A DNA stretch of 64,000 bases from Streptomyces althioticus (GCA_014649355.1 BMSW01000012.1:62001-126000), one strand, 5' to 3'. Positions 19,882 to 28,144 are shown, counted from the first letter of the stretch. Numbers and translations are program-made. Notes: generated from the sequence alone by a model not told the origin.

Positions 19882-20972
19882 GCAACGAGGCAGTGACCCG
19901 CATCCACGTCGCGGGCACGGCGGGCACCGAGCCCTACGACGTCCTGGTCGGACGGCAGCTGCTCGGCGAGCTCCCCGGGCTGATCGGCGACAAGGCCCAG
20001 CGGGTGGCGGTCATCCACCCCGAGGCCCTCGCCGAGACCGGCGACGCGCTCCGCGCGGACCTCGCGGGCCAGGGCTACGAGGCCGTCGCCATCCAGGTGC
20101 CGAACGCCGAGGAGGCCAAGACCGCCGAGGTCGCCGCCTACTGCTGGAAGGCGCTCGGCCAGTCGAACTTCACGCGCACCGACGTCGTCGTGGGTGTCGG
20201 CGGCGGGGCCACCACGGACCTCGCCGGGTTCGTCGCCGCGACCTGGCTGCGGGGCGTGCGCTGGATCGCCGTGCCGACCACCGTGCTGGCCATGGTCGAC
20301 GCGGCCGTGGGCGGCAAGACGGGCATCAACACCGCCGAGGGCAAGAACCTCGTCGGCGCCTTCCACCCGCCCGCCGGCGTCCTCTGCGACCTCGCCGCCC
20401 TCGACTCCCTCCCGGTCCACGACTACGTCTCCGGGCTCGCCGAGGTCGTCAAGGCCGGCTTCATCGCCGACCCGGTCATCCTCGACCTGATCGAGTCCGA
20501 CCCCGAGGCCGCCCGCACCCCGGCCGGACCGCACACCGCCGAGCTGATCGAACGCTCGATCCGGGTGAAGGCCGACGTGGTCTCCAGCGACCTCAAGGAG
20601 TCCGGCCTCCGCGAGATCCTCAACTACGGCCACACCCTCGGCCACGCCATCGAGAAGAACGAGCGGTACAAGTGGCGCCACGGCGCCGCCGTCGCCGTGG
20701 GCATGCACTTCGCCGCCGAACTGGGCCGCCTCGCCGGCCGCCTCGACGACGCCACCGCCGACCGCCACCGCACGGTCCTCGAGGCCCTCGGGCTCCCGCT
20801 GCGCTACCGCTACGACCAGTGGCCCAAGCTGGTGGAGAACATGAAGGTCGACAAGAAGTCCCGCGGCAACCTGCTGCGCTTCGTCGTCCTCGACGGGCTC
20901 GCCAAGCCCACCGTGCTGGAGGGCCCCGACCCGGCCGTCCTCCTCGCCGCCTACGGCGAGGTGGGCGAGTAG
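19878..20972 (+). CDS. aroB: 3-dehydroquinate synthase
   Basis: The protein has 364 residues. The NAD-binding motif is 'GGGATTDLAGFVAATWLRG', the zinc and substrate region is 'LREILNYGHTLGHAIEKNE' with 'WRHGAAVAVGM', and 'PTTVLAMVDAAVGGKTGIN' precedes them. It converts DAHP to 3-dehydroquinate, the second step of the shikimate pathway. It is the last gene of the coupled aroC-aroK-aroB group and is followed by a terminator. Confidence 0.96.
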   Translation: MSNEAVTRIHVAGTAGTEPYDVLVGRQLLGELPGLIGDKAQRVAVIHPEALAETGDALRADLAGQGYEAVAIQVPNAEEAKTAEVAAYCWKALGQSNFTRTDVVVGVGGGATTDLAGFVAATWLRGVRWIAVPTTVLAMVDAAVGGKTGINTAEGKNLVGAFHPPAGVLCDLAALDSLPVHDYVSGLAEVVKAGFIADPVILDLIESDPEAARTPAGPHTAELIERSIRVKADVVSSDLKESGLREILNYGHTLGHAIEKNERYKWRHGAAVAVGMHFAAELGRLAGRLDDATADRHRTVLEALGLPLRYRYDQWPKLVENMKVDKKSRGNLLRFVVLDGLAKPTVLEGPDPAVLLAAYGEVGE

Positions 20973-20992
20973 CCGCCTGACGGGCACTCATC

Positions 20993-21032
20993 ACCGCCCC
21001 CGGCCGTTCACACAACGACGGCAGGGGGCGGT
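20993..21032 (+). terminator. Terminator after aroB
   Basis: A 9-bp stem ACCGCCCCC/GGGGGCGGT (20993-21001 with 21024-21032) has an inner GCCGT/ACGGC pair and lies 20 bases after the aroB stop. It ends the aro group. Confidence 0.75.
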
Positions 21033-21103
21033 ACCGTTCGGTAACGCGGGGACGGCCCCCGCTGTCAGTGACCCATTGCCTGTACGAGACGGAGTGGCAC
21101 CGG

Positions 21104-21949
21104 ATGCAGCACGCAGTGGGTTCTCCGCTGCCGCCGCCCCACCAGCCGGGGCACGGACCGGCCGCCGGCTGGTCACCGGCCGCGCACCACCCAGGTCAGC
21201 ATCAGCAGCAGGGCCCCTCGGCGCCGCCGCACGCCCAGCCGCCCGGCTACCCGGCGCCCCCGCCCCCGGCGGGCCCCCAGCACGCCTCCATGCCTCCGCC
21301 GCCGGACACCACCGGCCATGTCACGCTGCCGCCCGGCGGCCCGGTGGGCATACCGAGCGCGCCGCAGGCCCCGGCGGTCCCCGACCCGACCGCGACGACC
21401 CTCGCCGTGCTGCTCATCGGCCCCGCGGGCGCCGGCAAGACCAGCGTCGCCAAGTACTGGGCGGACCACCGCCGTGTGCCCACGGCGCACATCAGCCTCG
21501 ACGACGTCCGTGAATGGGTCCGCTCCGGCTTCGCCGACCCGCAGACCGGCTGGAACGACAACTCGGAGGCGCAGTACCGGCTGGCCCGCCGCACCTGCGG
21601 CTTCGCCGCCCGCAACTTCCTGGCGAACGGCATCTCCTGCATCCTCGACGACGCGGTCTTCCCCGACCGCCCGGTCGTCGGCCTCGGCGGCTGGAAGCGG
21701 CACGTCGGCCCCGGCCTGCTGCCCGTCGTCCTCCTGCCCGGCCTGGACGTGGTCCTGGAGCGCAACGCGGAGCGCAGCGGCAACCGCCGCCTCGGCGACG
21801 AGGAAGTGGCCCGCATCCACGGCCGCATGGCGGGCTGGTACGGCTCCGGCCTGCCGATCATCGACAACTCCCAGCTGGACGTACCGGAGACGGCCCGGGT
21901 CCTCGACGACGTCCTCACCCGGGCGATCGCCAGCCCGCCGAAGTGGTGA
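21104..21949 (+). CDS. P-loop ATPase/kinase-like protein with Pro-rich N-terminus
   Basis: The protein has 281 residues from ATG 21104, with GGAG nine bases upstream. Residues 1 to about 100 are low-complexity, rich in Pro, Gly, His and Gln. A P-loop 'LLIGPAGAGKTSVAKYWA' near residue 110 and 'ISLDDVREWVRSGFADPQTGWNDNSEAQY' begin an AAA/zeta-kinase-like domain. 'CILDDAVFPDR' and 'VVLLPGLDVVLERNAER' follow, as in small-molecule or polynucleotide kinases. The substrate is unknown. It lies between the aroB terminator and the peptidase gene. The disordered N-terminus suggests a scaffold or partner-binding arm. Confidence 0.8.
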   Translation: MQHAVGSPLPPPHQPGHGPAAGWSPAAHHPGQHQQQGPSAPPHAQPPGYPAPPPPAGPQHASMPPPPDTTGHVTLPPGGPVGIPSAPQAPAVPDPTATTLAVLLIGPAGAGKTSVAKYWADHRRVPTAHISLDDVREWVRSGFADPQTGWNDNSEAQYRLARRTCGFAARNFLANGISCILDDAVFPDRPVVGLGGWKRHVGPGLLPVVLLPGLDVVLERNAERSGNRRLGDEEVARIHGRMAGWYGSGLPIIDNSQLDVPETARVLDDVLTRAIASPPKW

Positions 21950-22041
21950 GCCGAGTCCCCTAGGGGCGCGGGCCCCGGTGCGGAGCGGCCGCGCTGCCCC
22001 CGGTCGGCCCCGCTCGACCGGCGACATCCCGCCGCCGCTCC

Positions 22042-22047
22042 TACGCT
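22042..22047 (+). promoter_or_regulatory. -10 box of a probably leaderless promoter (TACGCT)
   Basis: TACGCT ends six bases before the ATG of the peptidase homologue at 22054. No Shine-Dalgarno is present in those six bases, so the message probably starts at the ATG. Confidence 0.5.
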
Positions 22048-22053
22048 CGAACC

Positions 22054-23160
22054 ATGTCTGAGGTCTACGCGGTCCGCCGGACGCGCCTCCGGGAACGCTG
22101 CAACGCGAGCGGCAGCACCGCCGCGCTGGTGTCCCGGCCCGCCAACGTCCGCTACCTGTCCGGCGCCGCCCCCGAGAACGCCGTGCTGCTGCTCGGCAGG
22201 ACCGAGGACGTCCTCGTGTGCGCGGAGCCGCCGGACGACCGCGTCCCGCACAACCGCCCCGACGAGGCGCTGCGCCTGCACGTCATGACCGGCATCGGCG
22301 GCGACCCCGCCGTGGAGGCCGCCGCCCTCGCGGTCGCCCAGGGCGTCGACGCCCTCGCCGTGGAGGAGCACCACCTCACCGTCACCCGGCACCGCGCGAT
22401 CCGCGACGCCGCCCCGCCCCTGCGTCTCACCGGCGTCGCCGGCGCGGTCGAACAGCTGCGTGTGGTCAAGGACGAGGAGGAGATCTCCTGTCTCCGCATC
22501 GGCGCGGAGATCGCCGACCAGGCCCTGGGCGAACTCCTGGAGTCCATCCTGGTCGGCCGCACCGAACGCCATCTCGCCCTGGAACTGGAGCGCCGCCTGG
22601 TCGACCACGGCGCCGACGGGCCGGCCTTCCCCACCTCCGTCGCCACCGGACCGAACGCCGGACGCCCAGGCCACCGGCCCACCGACCGCCGGGTGGAGGA
22701 GGGCGACTTCCTCTCCGTCTGCCTCGGCGCGACCTACCGCGGCTACCGCTGCGAGATCGGCCGCACCTTCGTCATCGGCACGGCCCCGGCCGACTGGCAG
22801 ATCGAGCTGTACGACCTCGTGTTCTCCGCCCAGCGCGCGGGACGCGAGTCCCTGGCACCCGGCGCCGCATGCCGTGACGTGGACCGTGCGGCCCGCCAGG
22901 TGCTCGACTCCGCCGGGTACGCGGAGGCACTGCCCGTCCTCACCGGTCACGGCGTCGGACTGGAAATCGACGAGGACCCTCAATTGACCCCGGCGGCCAT
23001 GGGTAAACTGGACGCTTGCGTGCCGGTCACCGTCGAGCCGGGGGTGCACCTCCCCGGCCGGGGCGGCGTCCGGATCGATGACACGCTCGTCGTGCGCCCC
23101 GAGGCGGACGGCGGACCCGAGCTACTCACCATCACGACCAAGGAGCTGCTCGCGCTCTAG
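22054..23160 (+). CDS. M24 (aminopeptidase P/prolidase) homologue with altered metal site
   Basis: The protein has 368 residues: an N-terminal creatinase-like domain (about 1-130) and a C-terminal pita-bread domain. The overall pattern matches Xaa-Pro peptidases, including 'TGHGVGLEIDEDP' and 'TVEPGVHLPGRGGVRIDDT'. However, the canonical ligand Asp in 'D-x-G' is Cys (VCLGATYRGY), the second Asp is Glu (CEIGRT), and the last Glu of 'RIED' is Asp. Only the His and one Glu are kept. The protein may bind metal differently or have lost peptidase activity. It lies directly upstream of efp, a pairing also found in Bacillus (yqhT-efp). Confidence 0.85.
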   Translation: MSEVYAVRRTRLRERCNASGSTAALVSRPANVRYLSGAAPENAVLLLGRTEDVLVCAEPPDDRVPHNRPDEALRLHVMTGIGGDPAVEAAALAVAQGVDALAVEEHHLTVTRHRAIRDAAPPLRLTGVAGAVEQLRVVKDEEEISCLRIGAEIADQALGELLESILVGRTERHLALELERRLVDHGADGPAFPTSVATGPNAGRPGHRPTDRRVEEGDFLSVCLGATYRGYRCEIGRTFVIGTAPADWQIELYDLVFSAQRAGRESLAPGAACRDVDRAARQVLDSAGYAEALPVLTGHGVGLEIDEDPQLTPAAMGKLDACVPVTVEPGVHLPGRGGVRIDDTLVVRPEADGGPELLTITTKELLAL

Positions 23161-23230
23161 CCTCGCGCAGTGCGCCTGCCCCCGCCCCGGCCGTCGTCCA
23201 CGTCAGTCCAGTCCAGGAGATTCCGCAACC

Positions 23231-23797
23231 GTGGCTTCCACGAACGACCTCAAGAACGGCATGGTGCTCAAGCTCGAAGGCGGCCAGCTCTGGTCCGTCG
23301 TCGAGTTCCAGCACGTCAAGCCCGGCAAGGGCCCGGCCTTCGTGCGCACCAAGCTCAAGAACGTGCTCTCCGGCAAGGTCGTCGACAAGACCTTCAACGC
23401 CGGCGTCAAGGTCGAAACGGCCACCGTCGACAAGCGCGACATGCAGTTCTCCTACATGGACGGCGACTACTTCGTCTTCATGGACATGGAGACCTACGAC
23501 CAGCTCATGGTCGACCGCAAGGCCGTCGGCGACGCCGCCAACTTCCTCGTCGAGGGCTTCACCGCCACCGTCGCCCAGCACGAGGGCGAGGTGCTCTTCG
23601 TGGAGCTCCCGGCCGCCGTCGAGCTGACGATCCAGGAGACCGAGCCGGGCGTCCAGGGCGACCGCTCCACGGGCGGCACCAAGCCCGCCACGCTGGAGAC
23701 CGGCCACCAGATCCAGGTGCCGCTCTTCATCACCACCGGTGAGAAGATCAAGGTCGACACCCGCACGAGCGACTACCTCGGCCGGGTGAACAGCTAA
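23231..23797 (+). CDS. efp: Translation elongation factor P
   Basis: The protein has 188 residues in three beta-barrel domains: KOW-like N-terminus, OB middle ('RDMQFSYMDGDYFVFMDMETYDQ') and OB C-terminal ('LETGHQIQVPLFITTGEKIKVDTR'). EF-P helps ribosomes stalled at polyproline, relevant here because several neighbouring proteins are Pro-rich. The tip residue lies in 'VKPGKGPAFVRTK', where a Lys occupies the modified position; no modification gene is seen nearby. GTG 23231 follows AGGAG. nusB starts two bases after its stop. Confidence 0.97.
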   Translation: MASTNDLKNGMVLKLEGGQLWSVVEFQHVKPGKGPAFVRTKLKNVLSGKVVDKTFNAGVKVETATVDKRDMQFSYMDGDYFVFMDMETYDQLMVDRKAVGDAANFLVEGFTATVAQHEGEVLFVELPAAVELTIQETEPGVQGDRSTGGTKPATLETGHQIQVPLFITTGEKIKVDTRTSDYLGRVNS

Positions 23798-23799
23798 CC

Positions 23800-24231
23800 G
23801 TGGCTGCCCGCAACACGGCCCGCAAGCGCGCCTTCCAGATCATCTTCGAGGGCGACCAGCGCGGCACCGAGGTCCTCACGGTCCTCGCCGACTGGATCCG
23901 GCACTCCCGGTCCGACACCCGGCAGCCGCCGGTGAGCGAGTACACGATGCAGCTCGTCGAGGGCTACGCGGAGCACGCGAAGCGGATCGACGAGCTGATC
24001 GGCCAGTACTCGGTCGGCTGGACGCTCGACCGGATGCCCGTCGTGGACCGCTCCATCCTGCGGCTCGGCGCGTACGAGCTGATCTGGGTCGACGAGACCC
24101 CGGACGCGGTCGTGCTGGACGAGATGGTGCAGCTGGCGAAGGAGTTCTCCACGGACGAGTCCCCCTCGTTCGTCAACGGCCTCCTCGGCCGCCTGAAGGA
24201 ACTCAAGCCTTCCCTGCGCCGCGACCAGTAG
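23800..24231 (+). CDS. nusB: Transcription antitermination factor NusB
   Basis: The 143-residue all-helical protein contains 'RKRAFQIIFEGDQRGTEV' at the N-terminus, 'RMPVVDRSILRLGAYELIW' and 'VLDEMVQLAKEFSTDESPSFVNGLLGRL', all family signatures. NusB with NusE (S10) binds boxA RNA to allow antitermination on rRNA operons. It follows efp after two bases and is convergent with bldD, with a strong hairpin between them. Confidence 0.95.
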   Translation: MAARNTARKRAFQIIFEGDQRGTEVLTVLADWIRHSRSDTRQPPVSEYTMQLVEGYAEHAKRIDELIGQYSVGWTLDRMPVVDRSILRLGAYELIWVDETPDAVVLDEMVQLAKEFSTDESPSFVNGLLGRLKELKPSLRRDQ

Positions 24232-24255
24232 GCCGCCCGTCAGGAAGCGCCCCGT

Positions 24256-24300
24256 CAGGGGCGCGGGGAACTGCGCGCTCAGCCCCACCCGGCCCGCGGC
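24256..24300 (+). repeat. Dispersed Streptomyces GC-rich repeat
   Basis: This contains the core AGGGGCGCGGGGAACTGCGC (24257 onward) that recurs at 39595 and 39711 (opposite strand) and at 42071 and 42177. It lies between the nusB stop and the terminator. The core and its extensions are common in Streptomyces intergenic DNA; the function is unknown. Confidence 0.75.
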
Positions 24301-24331
24301 CGAACAGGAACCGCAGCCGGCAGACGAAAAA

Positions 24332-24373
24332 CCGCCGGGGTGCCGGAACCAGAAGGTTCCGGCACCCCGGCGG
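24332..24373. terminator. Bidirectional terminator between nusB and bldD
   Basis: A perfect 19-bp inverted repeat (24332-24350 with 24355-24373) has an AGAA loop and lies between convergent genes. It is one of the strongest hairpins in the window, with A residues before and GTTT after. Confidence 0.9.
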
Positions 24374-24399
24374 CACGTTTCTGCGCCCCCGCGGAGCGC

Positions 24400-24903
24400 C
24401 TACGCGTCCTCGTGGGACGCCACCGCGCGGCGCGCGTCCGCGTCCAGCACGCCCCAGCTGATCAGCTGCTCGGTGAGGACCGAGGGCGACTGGTCGTAGA
24501 TCACGGCGAGCGTGCGCAGGTCGTCCTGGCGGATCGACAGCACCTTGCCGTTGTAGTCACCGCGCTGCGACTGGATCGTCGCCGCGTAGCGCTGGAGCGG
24601 GCCCGCCTTCTCGGCCGGCACCGTGGCCAGCCGCTCGAGGTCCAGGACCAGCTTCGGCGGCGGCTCGGCGGCCCCGCCCGGGGTCGTGCCCGGCAGCAGC
24701 TCCTGCACCGGGACGCCGTAGAAGTCCGCCAGCTCCGCGAGGCGCTGCACGGTCACGGCGCGGTCGCCGCGCTCGTACGAACCGACCACGACCGCCTTCC
24801 AGCGGCCCTGGGACTTCTCCTCGACACCGTGGAGGGAAAGGCCCTGCTGGGTGCGGATCGCCCGGAGCTTGGCCCCGAGCTGTTTGGCGTATTCGCTGGA
24901 CAT
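24400..24903 (-). CDS. bldD: Developmental master regulator BldD
   Basis: The protein has 167 residues from ATG 24903 (GGGGAG just upstream), matching the known size of Streptomyces BldD. The N-terminal helix-turn-helix (about 8-65, 'LGAKLRAIRTQQGLSLHGVEEKSQG', 'YERGDRAVTVQRLAELADFYGVP') binds DNA. The C-terminal domain (about 85-167), including 'RGD' and the 'RQDD' segment, is the region that binds cyclic di-GMP. BldD with c-di-GMP represses sporulation genes during vegetative growth and represses its own gene. Two matches to its binding consensus lie upstream. Confidence 0.97.
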   Translation of the reverse strand: MSSEYAKQLGAKLRAIRTQQGLSLHGVEEKSQGRWKAVVVGSYERGDRAVTVQRLAELADFYGVPVQELLPGTTPGGAAEPPPKLVLDLERLATVPAEKAGPLQRYAATIQSQRGDYNGKVLSIRQDDLRTLAVIYDQSPSVLTEQLISWGVLDADARRAVASHEDA

Positions 24904-24959
24904 ATAGCTCCCCGGCACTGTGTCGACGCGGATGGCTGGATTCCATACCGCGCGGCTGG

Positions 24960-24987
24960 TAACTCACTGTGAGGTTACGCAGCGTTA
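24960..24987. promoter_or_regulatory. Two adjacent BldD-binding boxes
   Basis: The BldD consensus, as I know it, is TNACNC(A/T)GNGTNA. TTACGCAGCGTTA at 24975-24987 matches all defined positions. TAACTCACTGTGA at 24960-24972 matches all but one. They lie 57-84 bases upstream of bldD, consistent with the established autoregulation. Confidence 0.78.
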
Positions 24988-25095
24988 CTCTCGTGCGTCA
25001 AGCCGAATGGTCCACACCGACTCTTCCGTGGTAGCGAAGATCGGTTGCTCCATCCGGGTGAAAGGGGGTGTCGCTGCGGGCGCGAAACCACCTGC

Positions 25096-25101
25096 TAGCC
25101 T
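25096..25101 (+). promoter_or_regulatory. Candidate -10 box of the pyr operon (TAGCCT)
   Basis: TAGCCT matches the TAGnCT pattern. It would start transcription near 25108, giving a leader of about 58 bases that contains the PyrR-type hairpin. The -35 box is not obvious. Confidence 0.45.
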
Positions 25102-25129
25102 GAGGGGCGCAATCCGACGTCCTTTAAGG

Positions 25130-25147
25130 TCCGTCCCGTGAGGCGGA
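25130..25147 (+). promoter_or_regulatory. Putative PyrR-binding RNA hairpin
   Basis: TCCG (25130-25133) pairs with CGGA (25144-25147). The loop and stem-side bases read UCCCGUGAGGC (25134-25144), matching the PyrR-binding consensus UCCNGNGAGGY known from Bacillus. It lies just before the Shine-Dalgarno GGAGAAGGAGG of pyrR. PyrR with UMP could bind here and block translation or cause termination. Confidence 0.58.
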
Positions 25148-25165
25148 GAAGGAGGTCCGTTTCGT

Positions 25166-25750
25166 ATGGACACGCACGACCCCGCGTCGCCGCCCGCATC
25201 CCAGGCGGACGCACGGCCCGTTCTCGAGGCCCCCGACATCGCCCGGGTCATGACCCGCATCGCCCACGAGATCGTCGAACGCGCCAAGGGCGCCGACGAC
25301 GTGGTGCTCCTCGGCATCCCGACCCGGGGCGTCTTCCTCGCCCGGCGGCTCGCCGACAGGCTCGAGCAGATCACCGAGCGCAAGGTCCCGGTCGGCTCGC
25401 TCGACATCACCATGTACCGCGACGACCTGCGCCTGCAGCCGCCGCGAGCGCTGGCCCGCACCGAGATCCCCGGTGACGGCATCGACGGCAAGCTGGTCGT
25501 CCTCGTCGACGACGTGCTCTTCTCCGGCCGCACCATCCGCGCCGCCCTCGACGCGCTGAACGACATCGGCCGCCCCCGCGCGGTGCAGCTGGCCGTGCTC
25601 GTCGACCGCGGCCACCGCGAACTGCCCATCCGCGCCGACTACGTCGGCAAGAACCTCCCCACGTCGCTGCGGGAGACGGTCAAGGTCCTGCTCGCCGAGG
25701 AGGACGGCCGCGACACCGTGCTGCTCGGCGCCAAGCAGACCTCCCAGTAG
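25166..25750 (+). CDS. pyrR: Pyrimidine operon regulator PyrR / uracil phosphoribosyltransferase
   Basis: The protein has 194 residues. The PRPP motif 'VVLVDDVLFSGRTIRAAL' is near residue 110; 'DITMYRDDLR' and 'RGHRELPIRADYVGKNLPTS' are PyrR signatures. PyrR senses UMP/UTP and PRPP and binds a conserved RNA hairpin to reduce expression of the pyr operon. It also has weak uracil phosphoribosyltransferase activity. ATG 25166 follows GGAGG. It heads the operon that runs to pyrF. Confidence 0.95.
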   Translation: MDTHDPASPPASQADARPVLEAPDIARVMTRIAHEIVERAKGADDVVLLGIPTRGVFLARRLADRLEQITERKVPVGSLDITMYRDDLRLQPPRALARTEIPGDGIDGKLVVLVDDVLFSGRTIRAALDALNDIGRPRAVQLAVLVDRGHRELPIRADYVGKNLPTSLRETVKVLLAEEDGRDTVLLGAKQTSQ

Positions 25751-25856
25751 CACCGCGAAGCGCGCGCCCGACAGGTGTGCGCCGGCGCGGCACGCCCACG
25801 CGCGTACCCGTCTGCCCGATTTCGCCTCATTGAACTGCCTTTACGGAGCCTGACAG

Positions 25857-26852
25857 ATGCAGCGTCATCTCATCTCGGCCGCCGACCTCACCCGCGACGA
25901 CGCCGTCCTCATCCTCGACACCGCCGAGGAGATGGCCCGGGTGGCCGACCGGCCGATCAAGAAACTCCCCACCCTGCGCGGCCGAACCGTCGTCAACCTC
26001 TTCTTCGAGGACTCCACCCGCACCCGGATCTCCTTCGAGGCCGCCGAGAAGCGGCTCTCCGCGGACGTCATCAACTTCACCGCCAAGGGCTCCAGCGTCT
26101 CCAAGGGCGAGTCCCTCAAGGACACCGCCCAGACCCTGGAGGCCATGGGCGTCGACGCGGTCGTCATCCGGCACGGCGCTTCGGGCGCCCCCTACCGGCT
26201 CGCCACCTCCGGCTGGATCGACGCCCACGTCATCAACGCCGGCGACGGCACCCACCAGCACCCCACCCAGGCGCTGCTCGACGCCTTCACCATGCGCCGC
26301 CGCCTCGTCGGCCGGGACGCCGGGCTCGGCCAGGACCTGAACGGCCGCCGCATCACCCTCGTCGGTGACGTCCTGCACAGCCGGGTCGCCCGTTCCAACG
26401 TCGACCTGCTGCACACGCTCGGCGCCGAGGTCACCCTCGTCGCCCCGCCCACCCTGCTTCCGGTCGGCGTCGAGACCTGGCCCTGCGAGGTGTCGTACGA
26501 CCTGGACTCCACGCTGCCCAAGTCCGACGCGGTGATGATGCTGCGCGTCCAGCGCGAGCGGATGAACGCCGCGTTCTTCCCCACCGAGCGGGAGTACTCG
26601 CGCCGCTACGGCCTCGACGGCGAGCGCATGGCGCGGATGCCCGAGCACGCGATCGTGATGCACCCCGGTCCGATGGTCCGCGGCATGGAGATCACCGCCG
26701 AGGTCGCCGACTCCGACCGCTGCACGGTCGTCGAGCAGGTCGCCAACGGCGTCTCCATCCGCATGGCCGTCCTGTACCTGCTGCTCGGCGGAGCCGAGTT
26801 CCAGGCCCCGAGCACGTCCGCCGCCCCCGCCCGTACCGCCGAGGAGAACTGA
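25857..26852 (+). CDS. pyrB: Aspartate carbamoyltransferase catalytic subunit
   Basis: The protein has 331 residues. The carbamoyl-phosphate-binding signature 'FFEDSTRTRISFEAA' is near residue 50, 'HPTQALLDAFT' is near 138, and 'MHPGPMVRGMEI' is at the C-terminal end. It commits carbamoyl phosphate and aspartate to pyrimidine synthesis. No pyrI regulatory subunit is present in the window. GGAG lies at 25844-25847 before the ATG, and pyrC follows after five bases. Confidence 0.96.
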   Translation: MQRHLISAADLTRDDAVLILDTAEEMARVADRPIKKLPTLRGRTVVNLFFEDSTRTRISFEAAEKRLSADVINFTAKGSSVSKGESLKDTAQTLEAMGVDAVVIRHGASGAPYRLATSGWIDAHVINAGDGTHQHPTQALLDAFTMRRRLVGRDAGLGQDLNGRRITLVGDVLHSRVARSNVDLLHTLGAEVTLVAPPTLLPVGVETWPCEVSYDLDSTLPKSDAVMMLRVQRERMNAAFFPTEREYSRRYGLDGERMARMPEHAIVMHPGPMVRGMEITAEVADSDRCTVVEQVANGVSIRMAVLYLLLGGAEFQAPSTSAAPARTAEEN

Positions 26853-26857
26853 CAACG

Positions 26858-28144
26858 ATGAGCAAGACCCTGATCCGTGGTGCGAAGGTGCTCGGCGGCG
26901 AGCCCCAGGACGTCCTGATCGACGGCGAAACGATCACTCAGGTCGGCGCCGGCCTGTCCGCCGAGGGCGCGGAGGTCGTCGAGGCCGGCGGCAAGGTGCT
27001 GCTGCCGGGCCTGGTCGACCTGCACACCCACCTGCGCGAGCCCGGCCGCGAGGACTCCGAGACCGTCCTGACCGGCACCCGCGCGGCGGCGAGCGGCGGC
27101 TACACCAACGTCTTCGCCATGGCCAACACCTTCCCGGTCGCCGACACCGCCGGCGTCGTCGAGCAGGTCTGGCGGCTCGGCCAGGAGTCCGGCTACTGCG
27201 ACGTGCAGCCGATCGGCGCCGTCACCGTCGGTCTGGAGGGACAGAAGCTCGCCGAGCTGGGCGCCATGCACGAGTCCGCGGCCGGCGTCACCGTCTTCTC
27301 CGACGACGGCAAGTGCGTCCACGACGCCGTGATCATGCGCCGCGCCCTGGAGTACGTGAAGGCCTTCGACGGCGTCGTCGCCCAGCACGCCCAGGAGCCC
27401 CGCCTCACCGAGGGCGCCCAGATGAACGAGGGCGTCGTCTCCGCCGAACTCGGCCTCGGCGGCTGGCCGGCCGTCGCGGAGGAGTCGGTCATCGCCCGCG
27501 ACGTGCTGCTCGCCGACCACGTCGGCTCCCGCGTCCACATCTGCCATCTGTCGACCGCCGGCTCCGTGGAGATCGTCCGCTGGGCCAAGTCCCGCGGCAT
27601 CCGCGTCACCGCCGAGGTCACCCCGCACCACCTGCTCCTCACGGACGAGCTGGTGCGCTCCTACAATCCGGTCTACAAGGTCAACCCGCCGCTGCGCACC
27701 GAGCGTGACGTGCTCGCCCTGCGCGAGGCGCTCGCCGACGGCACCATCGACATCGTCGCCACCGACCACGCCCCGCACCCGCACGAGGACAAGGACTGCG
27801 AGTGGGCCGCCGCCGCCATGGGCATGGTCGGCCTGGAGACCGCCCTGTCGGTGGTCCAGGAGACGATGGTCGACACCGGCCTGCTGGACTGGGCCGGCGT
27901 CGCCGACCGCATGTCCTTCACCCCCGCGCGCATCGGCCGCGCCGAGGGCCACGGCCGCCCCGTCTCGGCAGGTGAGCCCGCCAACCTCACCCTCGTCGAC
28001 ACGGCATACCGTGGACCGGTGGACCCCGCGGGCTTCGCCTCGCGCAGCCGCAACACGCCCTACGAGGGCCGCGAGCTGCCGGGCCGTGTCACCCACACCT
28101 GGCTCCGGGGCAAGGCCACGCTCGTCGACGGGAAGCTCACGTGA
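26858..28144 (+). CDS. pyrC: Dihydroorotase
   Basis: The 428-residue amidohydrolase carries the zinc-binding motif 'DLHTHLREPGREDSET' near residue 55, 'CHLSTAGSV', 'AEVTPHHLLL' and 'DIVATDHAPHP' with the catalytic Asp. It cyclises carbamoyl aspartate to dihydroorotate. It is coupled to the following membrane-protein gene by a four-base overlap (GTGA). Confidence 0.96.
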   Translation: MSKTLIRGAKVLGGEPQDVLIDGETITQVGAGLSAEGAEVVEAGGKVLLPGLVDLHTHLREPGREDSETVLTGTRAAASGGYTNVFAMANTFPVADTAGVVEQVWRLGQESGYCDVQPIGAVTVGLEGQKLAELGAMHESAAGVTVFSDDGKCVHDAVIMRRALEYVKAFDGVVAQHAQEPRLTEGAQMNEGVVSAELGLGGWPAVAEESVIARDVLLADHVGSRVHICHLSTAGSVEIVRWAKSRGIRVTAEVTPHHLLLTDELVRSYNPVYKVNPPLRTERDVLALREALADGTIDIVATDHAPHPHEDKDCEWAAAAMGMVGLETALSVVQETMVDTGLLDWAGVADRMSFTPARIGRAEGHGRPVSAGEPANLTLVDTAYRGPVDPAGFASRSRNTPYEGRELPGRVTHTWLRGKATLVDGKLT

